A stretch of DNA of 26,766 bases. It comes from Lachnospiraceae bacterium (lineage in GTDB: Bacteria > Bacillota > Clostridia > Lachnospirales > Lachnospiraceae). Each line of letters starts with the position of its first letter. The stretch's first letter is position 1. The position numbers and the translations under genes are program-made. Location of the stretch: assembly GCA_017391545.1 (NCBI GenBank), contig JAFOYD010000064.1, positions 1 through 26,766 of the forward strand, written 5' to 3'. Of the stretch, positions 1 to 7,109 are shown piece by piece. The notes beneath the pieces were generated by a model. That model had not been told where the DNA came from. It worked only from the letters and a program-made list of their open reading frames with translations, and ran no database searches.

Positions 1-1
1 C

Positions 2-610
2 TTCTTTTCATCAGTCGAAATCTATGGTGAAAACAGAAATGATGTAGACAAATTTGATGAATCATATCTAGGATACATTGACTGCAATACGGTGCGCGCA
101 GGATACCCTGAGAGCAAAAGACTTGGCGAGTCGCTTTGCAATGCGTTTGCGGCTCAGAAGGGACAGGATTTTATCATTGGCAGATTTTCAAGGGTTTATG
201 GACCGACCATGACACCGGAGGATTCGAAGGCGATTGCACAGTTTATCAAAAAAGCGGCTGCAGGAGAGGACATTGTGCTAAAGAGTGCAGGCAATCAGTT
301 GTATTCCTATACGTATGTGGTGGATGCGGCAGTGGCGGCATTTTATCTGTTGCTTTTAGGAGAGAGCAAAAGTGCTGTGAATATTGTGGACAGCACATCA
401 GATATCATGTTAAAGGATTTGGCGTCCATTCTGGCAAGGGAAGCAGGGACAAAGGTTGTATTTGAACTGCCTGATGCGACAGAGCAGGCGGGATACTCTA
501 CGGCAACGAAAGCTGTTTTGGATGGAACAAGGATGGAGCAGCTTGGGTGGAAAGCGTATACATCCATTGAAGAAGGTCTTGCGAAAACAACAGCGATATT
601 GCGCGATTAA
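2..610 (+). CDS. NAD-dependent epimerase/dehydratase, C-terminal part (5'-truncated)
   Basis: The reading frame is open from the first complete codon of the window, so the N-terminal Rossmann glycine motif lies outside. The visible part begins FFSSVEIYG and continues to YPESKRLGE, which are the SSxxVYG strand and the catalytic YxxxK of extended short-chain dehydrogenases (UDP-glucose epimerase / dTDP-glucose dehydratase type). These enzymes use NAD(P) to epimerise, dehydrate or decarboxylate nucleotide sugars in the cytoplasm. The GTG at 92 is an internal Val codon, not the start, because the conserved residues continue upstream of it. Two nucleotidyltransferase genes follow on the same strand, so it probably belongs to a teichoic-acid or capsule-type polyol/sugar cluster. 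The exact substrate cannot be read from the sequence. Confidence 0.9.
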   Translation, partial: FFSSVEIYGENRNDVDKFDESYLGYIDCNTVRAGYPESKRLGESLCNAFAAQKGQDFIIGRFSRVYGPTMTPEDSKAIAQFIKKAAAGEDIVLKSAGNQLYSYTYVVDAAVAAFYLLLLGESKSAVNIVDSTSDIMLKDLASILAREAGTKVVFELPDATEQAGYSTATKAVLDGTRMEQLGWKAYTSIEEGLAKTTAILRD

Positions 611-632
611 CATAGCATATTGACAGAAAATG

Positions 633-641
633 TGATATACT
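633..641 (+). promoter_or_regulatory. possible extended -10 promoter
   Basis: TGATATACT matches an extended -10 element (TGn followed by TATACT) in the 41-base gap between the epimerase and the first cytidylyltransferase. No good -35 lies 17 bases upstream; a TTGACA at 620-625 is too close to pair with it. The downstream gene may simply be cotranscribed with the epimerase. Confidence 0.3.
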
Positions 642-678
642 TAGTTCAATTATGTTGCTAAGAGGGGTGTACAAAAGA

Positions 679-1383
679 ATGAATATAGCGGTGTTGTTGG
701 CTGGAGGTACGGATCCGAGCTTCAAGATGGATATACCGAAGCAGTTTGTAAATGTATATAATCGTCCGGTTATCGTATATACGATGGAGATTTTTCAGAA
801 TCATCCGGAGATTGATGCGATTATGGTTGCCTGTCTGAATGGATGGGAAAATATGGTCAATGCTTATGCGAAGCAGTTTAGTATCAGCAAATTAAAATGG
901 GTAATTCCGGGAGGAAGATGCGGACAGGAGACATCAAAGCTGGCGGTTGACAAGCTTATGGAGTCCTGTTCAGAGGAGGATATTGTTGTTATTCACGATG
1001 CGATCCGTCCGATGGTTTCCGATGAAATTATTTCAGACAGCATCTACACCTGCAGGAAAAAAGGAATGGGCGTTGCAGCAGTGACTTCCATGGATAATGT
1101 GATGATGACGGACGATGGCATGACAGGGCGGCTTTCTATTTCGCGTTATGCGTTCCGGCGTATTCAGACACCACAGACGTATCGTCTGGGCGAGCTGCAG
1201 CGCGCACATAAAGAGGCGCTTGAGCGAAACATCAGAGATGAAAATGATACCAACAATATGATTTCACGTCTTGGACGCAATGTATCCTTTTCAAAGGGCT
1301 CTGACACAAATCTCAAGATCAATACAGTGGAAGATGTAGCAATGTTCAAGGCACTGTATGCGATGAAAAATGGTGACATATAG
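679..1383 (+). CDS. IspD/TarI-like cytidylyltransferase paralogue with altered signature
   Basis: This 234-residue protein has the IspD/TarI nucleotidyltransferase fold: PKQF at residues 20-23, the VIHDAIRP motif, the QTPQ motif, and NLKINTVEDV near the C-terminus. The IYTMEIF stretch resembles ribitol-5-phosphate cytidylyltransferases (TarI) more than MEP-pathway IspD. The usual N-terminal GxGxR loop is not intact. After LAGG it reads TDPSFKMDIPKQF, with Asp and Ser where the paralogue at 1506 has Gly and Arg, so CTP handling may be changed or lost. I start at ATG 679, eleven bases after a GAGGGG ribosome binding site; an in-frame ATG at 652 lies before that site. It probably belongs with the epimerase and the next gene in surface-polymer precursor synthesis. 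Specificity is inferred. Confidence 0.8.
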   Translation: MNIAVLLAGGTDPSFKMDIPKQFVNVYNRPVIVYTMEIFQNHPEIDAIMVACLNGWENMVNAYAKQFSISKLKWVIPGGRCGQETSKLAVDKLMESCSEEDIVVIHDAIRPMVSDEIISDSIYTCRKKGMGVAAVTSMDNVMMTDDGMTGRLSISRYAFRRIQTPQTYRLGELQRAHKEALERNIRDENDTNNMISRLGRNVSFSKGSDTNLKINTVEDVAMFKALYAMKNGDI

Positions 1384-1505
1384 TTTAGGGAGCACGGAAT
1401 AGCTGCTAATGATTCTGTATGAAATTACCGATATATCAGGTAGAAGTGGTGGTGTACCTGGGAGGGCACTGAATTGTTATGTGATGACCAAGGAGGGACT
1501 TTGTT

Positions 1506-2234
1506 TTGAATATTGCATTGATTTTAGCTGGAGGAAACGGTTCCCGAACAGAGCAGTCCGTTCCGAAGCAGTTTATCAGTATTTATGAGAAGCCGATTAT
1601 TCTTTACACGCTTGAGGCTTTTGAAAGGCATCCTGATGTAGATGCCATTATTGTATCCTGTATCAGTGGATGGCATGATGTTTTGAAGGGGTATGCGGCT
1701 GCTGATGGGATTACAAAGCTTCGCTGGGTGATAGATGGTGGCGAGAATGGGCAGGCATCTGCGAGAAATGCATTGCTTACGCTGGAAGATGTCTGTGACA
1801 GTGAGGATATTGTCATTATCCATGATGCAGTGAGACCGATGATTTCGCAGGAAATCATCACGGATTGCATTGCAAAGGCCAAAGAATTTGGTTCAGGTCT
1901 TTCTGCGGTCAGATGTCAGGAGACGATTATGCGTACAGATGACGGGGAGACCGGGCATATCGGGATCGATCGGAATGACATTATGCGTGTCCAGACACCT
2001 CAGGCATACAAATATGGAAAAGCATTGTGGGCACACAAAGAAGCGCTGAACAGAGGCATTACCAATGCGGTATATACGAATACACTCATGATGGATTTGG
2101 GTGAGGAGCTTCATTTTTCACTGGGTTCGAATAAGAATATTAAGATTACGACCTTGGAAGATATTGATATGTTCAAGGCGTTGTATGTGACCAGGCGAGA
2201 TTCCTGGTTGAAATCAAAAAAGGGAACTGCGTAA
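1506..2234 (+). CDS. TarI/IspD-family cytidylyltransferase, probably polyol-phosphate
   Basis: This 242-residue paralogue of the preceding gene retains the signature loop: LAGGNGSR followed by PKQF, with Gly12, Arg14 and Lys21 in the expected CTP-binding positions. IIHDAVRP, QTPQAY and NIKITTLEDIDMF follow. Such enzymes transfer CMP from CTP to a polyol phosphate: ribitol-5-P in TarI, methylerythritol-4-P in IspD. The PIILYTLEAF stretch and the neighbouring epimerase favour the polyol/teichoic-acid role, but this is not proven. The start is the rare codon TTG at 1506, chosen because a strong AAGGAGGG (1490-1497) sits eight bases before it and the homologous MNIALILAGG begins exactly there. 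A 122-base gap separates it from its tandem partner, and a strong terminator follows. Confidence 0.85.
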   Translation: MNIALILAGGNGSRTEQSVPKQFISIYEKPIILYTLEAFERHPDVDAIIVSCISGWHDVLKGYAAADGITKLRWVIDGGENGQASARNALLTLEDVCDSEDIVIIHDAVRPMISQEIITDCIAKAKEFGSGLSAVRCQETIMRTDDGETGHIGIDRNDIMRVQTPQAYKYGKALWAHKEALNRGITNAVYTNTLMMDLGEELHFSLGSNKNIKITTLEDIDMFKALYVTRRDSWLKSKKGTA

Positions 2235-2265
2235 CCGGAAGCAGGAGAGGTTCTTGAAATTACAG

Positions 2266-2304
2266 ACACATGGTAAATTTAAGTGAAATTTGCCATGTGT
2301 TTTT
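2266..2304 (+). terminator. rho-independent terminator of the cytidylyltransferase cluster
   Basis: A 15-bp stem (2266-2280 with 2286-2300, including one G-U pair), a five-base loop AAGTG and a following run of Ts form a textbook intrinsic terminator. It separates the surface-polymer genes from the next operon. Confidence 0.9.
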
Positions 2305-2340
2305 AAAAGCATAAGTTCATACGGTTCTGCCCAATAATAG

Positions 2341-2369
2341 TTGAATTTATTGTACGAAAGCAATATAAT
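2341..2369 (+). promoter_or_regulatory. sigma-A-type promoter of the DUF262/ATPase operon
   Basis: TTGAAT (2341-2346), a 17-base spacer and TATAAT (2364-2369) form a near-consensus promoter just after the preceding terminator. A second TATAAT at 2381-2386 has no matching -35. The leader to the first ATG is roughly 70 bases. Confidence 0.65.
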
Positions 2370-2447
2370 TGTGCTTAGTATATAATATACTTAAGTGGCA
2401 TAAATTTAACGAAAAAAGACAGTTTTGAGGTATAAAGAAGAGATTAT

Positions 2448-3611
2448 ATGGTAAGTATGAAAGAGATAGTTGAATTAGATGATGAAAGGTATGGTCTTGA
2501 AAATGAGATCCAAGATGATACTGAAGACGGTGAGGATGGGGAAGAATATCCATATCAGGTCGAAGATATACGAATTGATCAGAAGATGATATCTCTTTAC
2601 CAGGTGATTAGATGGATAGAACAGGAAAAATTGATTTTGAGACCGGAATATCAACGTAATTTTGTATGGGATCGAAAAAAGCAATCTTTATTGATTGAGT
2701 CATTGATGTTGAAAATTCCCATTCCGGCTTTTTATTTTGATGAGAGTATTGACGGAATTAAGACTGTTATTGACGGAATGCAACGCTTGACAACTATTTC
2801 GAGGTTTATGAATAATGAATTTAAATTGACAGGGTTACAATATATTAAAGAATGTGAGGACAAGAGATTTCAGGATTTGGAAATAAAATATCAAAGCAGG
2901 ATAGAGGATACACAGTTGGCAGTAAATATTTTGGATGCAAGATGTCCATATTTAGTGAAATTTGATGTTTTCAGAAGAATTAATACAGGTGGAGTACAGT
3001 TACAACCACAGGAGATTAGGAATATTATTGCTAGCCCGGAAACGCGAAATCTGTTATCTGAAATGGTTAATTCAAACGCATTTTTAGCAGCGACACAAAA
3101 TACAGTAAATGATATACGTATGGGAGCACAGGAACTGGCGCTAAGGTATATTGCATATCGCAATATATATGATTTTGAAAAAAAAGATTTTATTACTTTT
3201 GGTGAAATGAGTAAACTTTTGGATAAGACAATTGTTAAGGTGAATGAAATGCCTCAGAAAGAAAAAGATTGTATTTTAAGTGATTTTATACAAAGCATGG
3301 AGAAATGTCATGCTTTATTTGGAGATAGCGCATTTTCAAAACCACAGAGAAAGTATATTGTAAATAGAGCTTTGTTTGTCAGCTATAGTATTGTAATGGA
3401 TCATTGTAAATTGAAATGTGAAACATTAAAAGAAAAGAGTGCAGCAGCGATCAAATTATTGGAAGAAAAATTGAATAGTAATAAGAATTATTATAATGCA
3501 ATTACATCTTCAACAAGTTCTAGAAGAAATATGTACACTCAAATTTATTTTGCAATTGAATTAATGGAGGAGTTATTTGATGATTGGAAAACTTCGACTT
3601 CAAAATTATAA
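2448..3611 (+). CDS. DUF262-domain protein, putative defence nuclease/sensor
   Basis: This 387-residue protein has the hallmarks of DUF262 (ParB/GmrS-like) proteins: LRPEYQRNFVWD near residues 65-75, PIPAFYF at 91-97, the DGxQR motif as DGMQRLTTI at 109-117, and FRRINTGG at 175-182. In GmrSD-type enzymes this domain binds or hydrolyses nucleotides and supports DNA restriction. Here it stands alone, without the usual C-terminal HNH domain (DUF1524), so it probably acts with its partners. Residues 10-45 are strongly acidic. The ribosome binding site is weak (AAGAAGAGA); ATG 2448 and 2457 are both possible starts. Its last 32 bases overlap the ATPase gene, implying translational coupling. The A+T-rich composition, unlike the flanks, suggests horizontal acquisition. 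Confidence 0.85.
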   Translation: MVSMKEIVELDDERYGLENEIQDDTEDGEDGEEYPYQVEDIRIDQKMISLYQVIRWIEQEKLILRPEYQRNFVWDRKKQSLLIESLMLKIPIPAFYFDESIDGIKTVIDGMQRLTTISRFMNNEFKLTGLQYIKECEDKRFQDLEIKYQSRIEDTQLAVNILDARCPYLVKFDVFRRINTGGVQLQPQEIRNIIASPETRNLLSEMVNSNAFLAATQNTVNDIRMGAQELALRYIAYRNIYDFEKKDFITFGEMSKLLDKTIVKVNEMPQKEKDCILSDFIQSMEKCHALFGDSAFSKPQRKYIVNRALFVSYSIVMDHCKLKCETLKEKSAAAIKLLEEKLNSNKNYYNAITSSTSSRRNMYTQIYFAIELMEELFDDWKTSTSKL

Positions 3612-4662
3612 ATGTTTTAATGATCAAGTTGTTCAGCTAAAACCATATACAATTTTAACAGGAATTAATGCAGTAGGTAAATCCAGTATTATTCAGGCGT
3701 TGCTTTTGTATAATGCAATGGGAGGAAAAGAGAAAGCAACATCATTAATTCTTAATGAAATACTTCGAGTTGATGTTGGAACTCCTAAGAACTTGGTAAA
3801 TCAAAATGGGCATGCAGATTTGAATGCAGATTTTTGCATATGTGTAGATGAAGAAAAAATAGCATATAAGATAAATAAGGAAAATCCTTTAGATATTACA
3901 GCAATTGCAGATAAAAAAGTAGAAGAAATAAATATGATTTACTTAAATGCAGAACGATTGGGACCAAGACTGACTTATCAGGCAGGTGGACCTGCTCAAT
4001 TAAAATCTGACGGAAGTAATGCTGTTTATCTAATGGAAATCGCCGACAATCAGGAGATGAAAATACATGATTTGTTGCTGATAGATGAAAGCGCAAATAA
4101 ATTTTCAATTCAAGTGGAAGCATGGATGAGTGCTATTTTTGGAGATGTTCAGATTGAAAAGAAGGTAGATAATAATAAAGCAACAGCTGAATTTTCAATT
4201 AAAAATTCTCTGGCTGAAATGCCAGTTGTGCCTACTATGACAGGATTTGGATTGAGTTATGAGTTATCAATTATTGTTGCAGGACTATGGATGTCGGCAC
4301 AGGATAAAAAGGGAGTATTACTTATCGAAAATCCAGAGGCACACTTACATCCATCTGCACAAAGCAAAATGGCCAAATTCTTGGCAATAGTTGCTTCAAC
4401 CGGTGTGCAGGTTCTTGTTGAAACGCATAGTGAGCATATTGTGGATGGGGCTAGAATTCAAATGATGGCAATGGATAAAAATGACGACTTAATAATAAAT
4501 TATCTTACTAGAGATTTTGAAAATAAGAGAGTTGTTATTAAAGAAATTTTTAGTGAAAAAGATGGAGAACTTACAGAGTGGCCGGAAGATTTTTTTGATC
4601 AGAAACAAAAAGATTTGAGGGATTTATTTATGATTAGGAGAAACAGTGCAAGTAACAAATGA
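3580..4662 (+). CDS. AAA/SMC-like ATPase with DUF3696 C-terminus
   Basis: This 360-residue ABC/SMC-type (OLD-like) ATPase has a Walker A GINAVGKS at residues 28-35, a GFGLSYELS stretch at 222-230, a Walker B-like LLIENPEAHLHP at 247-258 and an H-loop VETHSEH at 280-286. The C-terminal EWPEDFFDQ (333-341) is the DUF3696 signature. No TOPRIM nuclease domain is fused, unlike classical OLD proteins. I chose ATG 3580, preceded by GGAGGAG at 3566-3572, rather than the adjacent TTG 3577. It overlaps the DUF262 gene upstream and the unknown gene downstream, so the three are almost surely made together. The likely role is an ATP-driven sensor or motor of a phage-defence complex; this is inferred from related operons, not visible directly. 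Confidence 0.88.
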   Translation: MIGKLRLQNYKCFNDQVVQLKPYTILTGINAVGKSSIIQALLLYNAMGGKEKATSLILNEILRVDVGTPKNLVNQNGHADLNADFCICVDEEKIAYKINKENPLDITAIADKKVEEINMIYLNAERLGPRLTYQAGGPAQLKSDGSNAVYLMEIADNQEMKIHDLLLIDESANKFSIQVEAWMSAIFGDVQIEKKVDNNKATAEFSIKNSLAEMPVVPTMTGFGLSYELSIIVAGLWMSAQDKKGVLLIENPEAHLHPSAQSKMAKFLAIVASTGVQVLVETHSEHIVDGARIQMMAMDKNDDLIINYLTRDFENKRVVIKEIFSEKDGELTEWPEDFFDQKQKDLRDLFMIRRNSASNK

Positions 4663-5485
4663 ATTGGTAAAAGAGAGTTTTGATTGTAAAATTTCAAAAA
4701 GAGAAATAACAGATCGTGTGGATGATTTGCTTGATTTAGAAACAATTTTAAAATACTGCAAAAGCATTAATGAAAGAGTTTATTATGAAGAAGACTTTTT
4801 GAATATTGAAATTGCCAATGGAATAACAATTCGAGATGTACTTGAATTTACGCAAATGGATATATTCTATGGTCCTAAGCGAGAACAATATTTGTTTTTA
4901 CAGGAAATGATTAGTAAAAATTGCAAAAGAAAAGAGCAAGAATGTGATAATGAGAATGTAATTTATTGCTCCTGTGGAAAATATCAAAGTTCAGCAAGTA
5001 ATTTACAGGAGTATGCTTTTGCAAGACAAGGATATTTGGAAAAGATTAAAAAGCACGAAGAATATAATGACTTTATGAGAACCTGTTTTCCTAATACTAT
5101 TTTTTCTAATGATTGTGAAAAAGAATTGGGAAAAATTCAGCATTTCTCAAAACATGTAAAAGAAATAACCAAGATGTTATCAGTATTAGATGAAAATGCA
5201 ATAGAAATATATAAAAAGTGGCAACCTGATACTTCCAGTGCTATGGCGGAGATTCAGGCACTTGCTGGAAGAGAATGCTCTAATGATCCTAAGCATAAAG
5301 AGACTTTGATTTTTGAGTTCGAGTGCGATGATAAAAGTATAAAGAGTATAGAATGTCAGCCACATTTGAAATTGATTCGTAGAGACTCTGATTTACGAAT
5401 TTATTTTTATTGGAGAGATTCTAAAGTTGGCAATGGCGAAAAGGTTCTGGTAGGAAGAATTGGACGTCATACCTGGAAAAAATAA
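4646..5485 (+). CDS. uncharacterised cysteine-rich third protein of the DUF262/ATPase cassette
   Basis: I do not recognise this 279-residue protein. It has eleven cysteines (14, 38, 93, 100, 108, 110, 147, 157, 211, 227, 237), including a CxC in CSCGK, so metal binding is possible but not shown. The middle is Lys/Glu-rich and probably helical. The C-terminus (about 215-279) is predicted to be beta-rich and ends in KVLVGRIGRHTWKK. There is no signal peptide or membrane segment. Translation starts at GTG 4646, five bases after AGGAG (4636-4640) and 17 bases inside the ATPase gene, so it is coupled to it. By position it is likely the effector or specificity partner of the DUF262 and DUF3696 proteins. 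I recall the Menshen defence system having a comparable three-gene content, but cannot confirm that this protein is its counterpart. Confidence 0.8.
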   Translation: MQVTNELVKESFDCKISKREITDRVDDLLDLETILKYCKSINERVYYEEDFLNIEIANGITIRDVLEFTQMDIFYGPKREQYLFLQEMISKNCKRKEQECDNENVIYCSCGKYQSSASNLQEYAFARQGYLEKIKKHEEYNDFMRTCFPNTIFSNDCEKELGKIQHFSKHVKEITKMLSVLDENAIEIYKKWQPDTSSAMAEIQALAGRECSNDPKHKETLIFEFECDDKSIKSIECQPHLKLIRRDSDLRIYFYWRDSKVGNGEKVLVGRIGRHTWKK

Positions 5486-5501
5486 TTTTGCTGATCGGGT
5501 G

Positions 5502-5531
5502 AAAAAAGGAGAAATGCCTTAGCATTTCTCC
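5502..5531 (-). terminator. terminator of the cyclophilin gene, stop codon in the loop
   Basis: On the minus strand GGAGAAATGC (5531-5522) pairs with GCATTTCTCC (5517-5508) around a four-base loop, followed by six Ts (5507-5502). The TAA stop of the cyclophilin gene lies mostly in the loop, so its last codons form one arm. It is not a good plus-strand terminator, because no T-run follows on that side. Confidence 0.85.
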
Positions 5532-6040
5532 GGTTCCTCGTATTCTACACCAAAGGTGTCTACGGTCACTTTTTTCATCATCTGCTTTTTCAATGGTCTG
5601 TCAGAGTAGTCTGTCTGTGTCGTGGCGATTTTGTTGACGATATCCTGTCCCTCGATGACTTTACCAAATGCAGCGTAAGCGCCGTCAAGGTGTGGAGAGT
5701 TCTTGTGCATGATGAAGAACTGGCTTCCTGCGGAGTTTGGCATCATGCTTCTTGCCATGGAAAGCACGCCTTCTGTGTGCTTTAAGTTGTTCTCAAAACC
5801 ATTCTGTGCAAATTCACCGGCGATTGAATATCCCGGGCCGCCCATGCCTGTACCGTCAGGACATCCGCCCTGGATCATGAAGCCATTGATGACTCTGTGG
5901 AAGATCAGACCGTCATAATAGCCCTTGTTTACCAGGCTGATAAAGTTCCTGACTGTGTTTGGAGCGATTTCAGGATAAAGCTCAGCTTTGATGAGATCGC
6001 CGTTCTCCATTTCAATTGTAACGATTGGATTCTGTGCCAT
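5519..6040 (-). CDS. peptidyl-prolyl cis-trans isomerase, cyclophilin type
   Basis: This 173-residue single-domain cyclophilin has IAPNTVRNFISL, the catalytic FHRVINGFMIQGG (Arg in FHR), GPGYSIAGEF, SAGSQFFI and HLDGAYAAFG, in the canonical order and at full length. It isomerises prolyl peptide bonds during protein folding. No signal peptide or lipobox is present, so it should be cytoplasmic. The start at 6040 is preceded by AAGGAGA on the minus strand. It has its own promoter, divergent from ispE, and its own terminator, so it is probably monocistronic. It converges on the defence-like operon, whose last gene ends 33 bases away. Confidence 0.96.
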   Translation of the reverse strand: MAQNPIVTIEMENGDLIKAELYPEIAPNTVRNFISLVNKGYYDGLIFHRVINGFMIQGGCPDGTGMGGPGYSIAGEFAQNGFENNLKHTEGVLSMARSMMPNSAGSQFFIMHKNSPHLDGAYAAFGKVIEGQDIVNKIATTQTDYSDRPLKKQMMKKVTVDTFGVEYEEPEKC

Positions 6041-6084
6041 AATAATCTTGTCTCCTTTTTGTTCTTATTAAATCAGTTATCTCT

Positions 6085-6113
6085 ATTCTAAAGGAAAATC
6101 ACATGATAGTAAA
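6085..6113 (-). promoter_or_regulatory. promoter of the cyclophilin gene
   Basis: Read on the minus strand: TTTACT (6113-6108), 17 bases, TAGAAT (6090-6085). It is back to back with the ispE promoter; a short AGCCC/GGGCT inverted repeat (6113-6127) begins at the edge of its -35 box and lies mostly between the two -35 boxes. Confidence 0.65.
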
Positions 6114-6134
6114 GCCCTAAAGGGGCTCAAATAG

Positions 6135-6163
6135 TTGACGAACCGCCTGTTTTTGGATATAAT
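6135..6163 (+). promoter_or_regulatory. promoter of ispE
   Basis: TTGACG (6135-6140), a 17-base spacer and TATAAT (6158-6163) make a near-consensus sigma-A promoter about 45 bases before the ispE start codon. Confidence 0.75.
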
Positions 6164-6206
6164 GAATAAAATTGTACGAAAAAAAATACAAGAATCGAGG
6201 AGTCGG

Positions 6207-7091
6207 ATGGATAAGTTAAATTATAAGGCAAGGGCGAAGATCAATCTGGGACTGGATGTCTGCAGGCGGCTTGAGAATGGCTATCACGAGGTTAAAATGG
6301 TGATGCAGACGGTTGATATTTATGATGAGCTTGAGTTCAAAAAGCGCAATGACCCTGACATCATTTTATCGGTGAACAGCAGGGATTATCTGGGAGATCT
6401 GGAGAACAACCTGATTTTCAAGGCAGCAAAGCTGATGAGAGAGTGGTACAACATCAGTCAGGGAATCGAGATCAAGCTCAAGAAAAATATTCCGGTAGCC
6501 GCAGGAATGGCGGGAGGAAGTACGGACGCGGCAGCGACGATGCTTGCCATCAATGAGATGTTCGAGCTTGGACTTAGTAAAGAGGAGCTGATGGAGCGCG
6601 CGGTCAGTTTAGGTGCTGACATTCCGTTCTGTATCCTTGGCGGCACTGCGCTGGCACAGGGAATTGGGGAGAAGCTCATATCGCTTCCGGCACCGCCAAA
6701 GGCGTCTCTTCTGGTCGTGAAACCGCCGATCATGGTACCGACGAAGTGGGTATACGAAAACCTTCATCTTGATGAACTTGAGAAGCATCCGGACATCGAT
6801 GGCATGATCGATGCGCTGAAAGAGGGGAATCTCAGAGGTATCACAGAGCGCATGGAGAATGTGATGGAAAGTGTCACGGAGCAGGCGTATCCGATCATTA
6901 CGGATATTAAGAAAATGATGCTTGGAAACGGGGCGCTGAATGCTGTCATGAGCGGAAGCGGTCCAAGCATATTTGGTGTATTTCTGGATGAGAAGACAGC
7001 ACACACAGCAGCAGTATATATTGATCAGACCTTGAAGACAAAGGAAATCGAAGCACAGGTGATGGTGACAGAATTTTACAATCAGAATTGA
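6207..7091 (+). CDS. ispE: 4-diphosphocytidyl-2-C-methyl-D-erythritol kinase
   Basis: IspE phosphorylates the 2-hydroxyl of CDP-methylerythritol with ATP in the non-mevalonate (MEP) isoprenoid pathway. The 294-residue protein has the GHMP-kinase signatures: KARAKINLGLDV at the N-terminus, the phosphate-binding PVAAGMAGGSTDAAATM and the C-terminal AVMSGSGPSIFG. Length and order are normal for the family. I start at ATG 6207, four bases after GAGGAG and aligned with the family's usual N-terminus. In-frame upstream codons, including the TTG at 6135 that belongs to the -35 box, lie in the promoter region. A GntR-family gene follows after 18 bases and is probably cotranscribed; no functional link between the two is evident. 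Confidence 0.96.
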   Translation: MDKLNYKARAKINLGLDVCRRLENGYHEVKMVMQTVDIYDELEFKKRNDPDIILSVNSRDYLGDLENNLIFKAAKLMREWYNISQGIEIKLKKNIPVAAGMAGGSTDAAATMLAINEMFELGLSKEELMERAVSLGADIPFCILGGTALAQGIGEKLISLPAPPKASLLVVKPPIMVPTKWVYENLHLDELEKHPDIDGMIDALKEGNLRGITERMENVMESVTEQAYPIITDIKKMMLGNGALNAVMSGSGPSIFGVFLDEKTAHTAAVYIDQTLKTKEIEAQVMVTEFYNQN

Positions 7092-7109
7092 TGATCGGGA
7101 GGTGCAGGT

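Noticed and set aside
1437..1460. Hairpin CAGGTA/TACCTG and a GGTGGTGTACC stretch between the two cytidylyltransferase genes, recalling a T-box.
   Set aside because: The stem is only 6 bp, there is no terminator, specifier loop or exact T-box sequence, and the downstream gene is not an amino-acid gene.
2349..6181. The 11-mer ATTGTACGAAA occurs both upstream of the defence-like operon (2349-2359) and upstream of ispE (6171-6181), suggesting a duplicated insertion boundary.
   Set aside because: A third copy lies inside mutS2 coding sequence (around 21639-21649), the flanking bases differ, and the cyclophilin gene lies between the first two. Chance is the simpler explanation.
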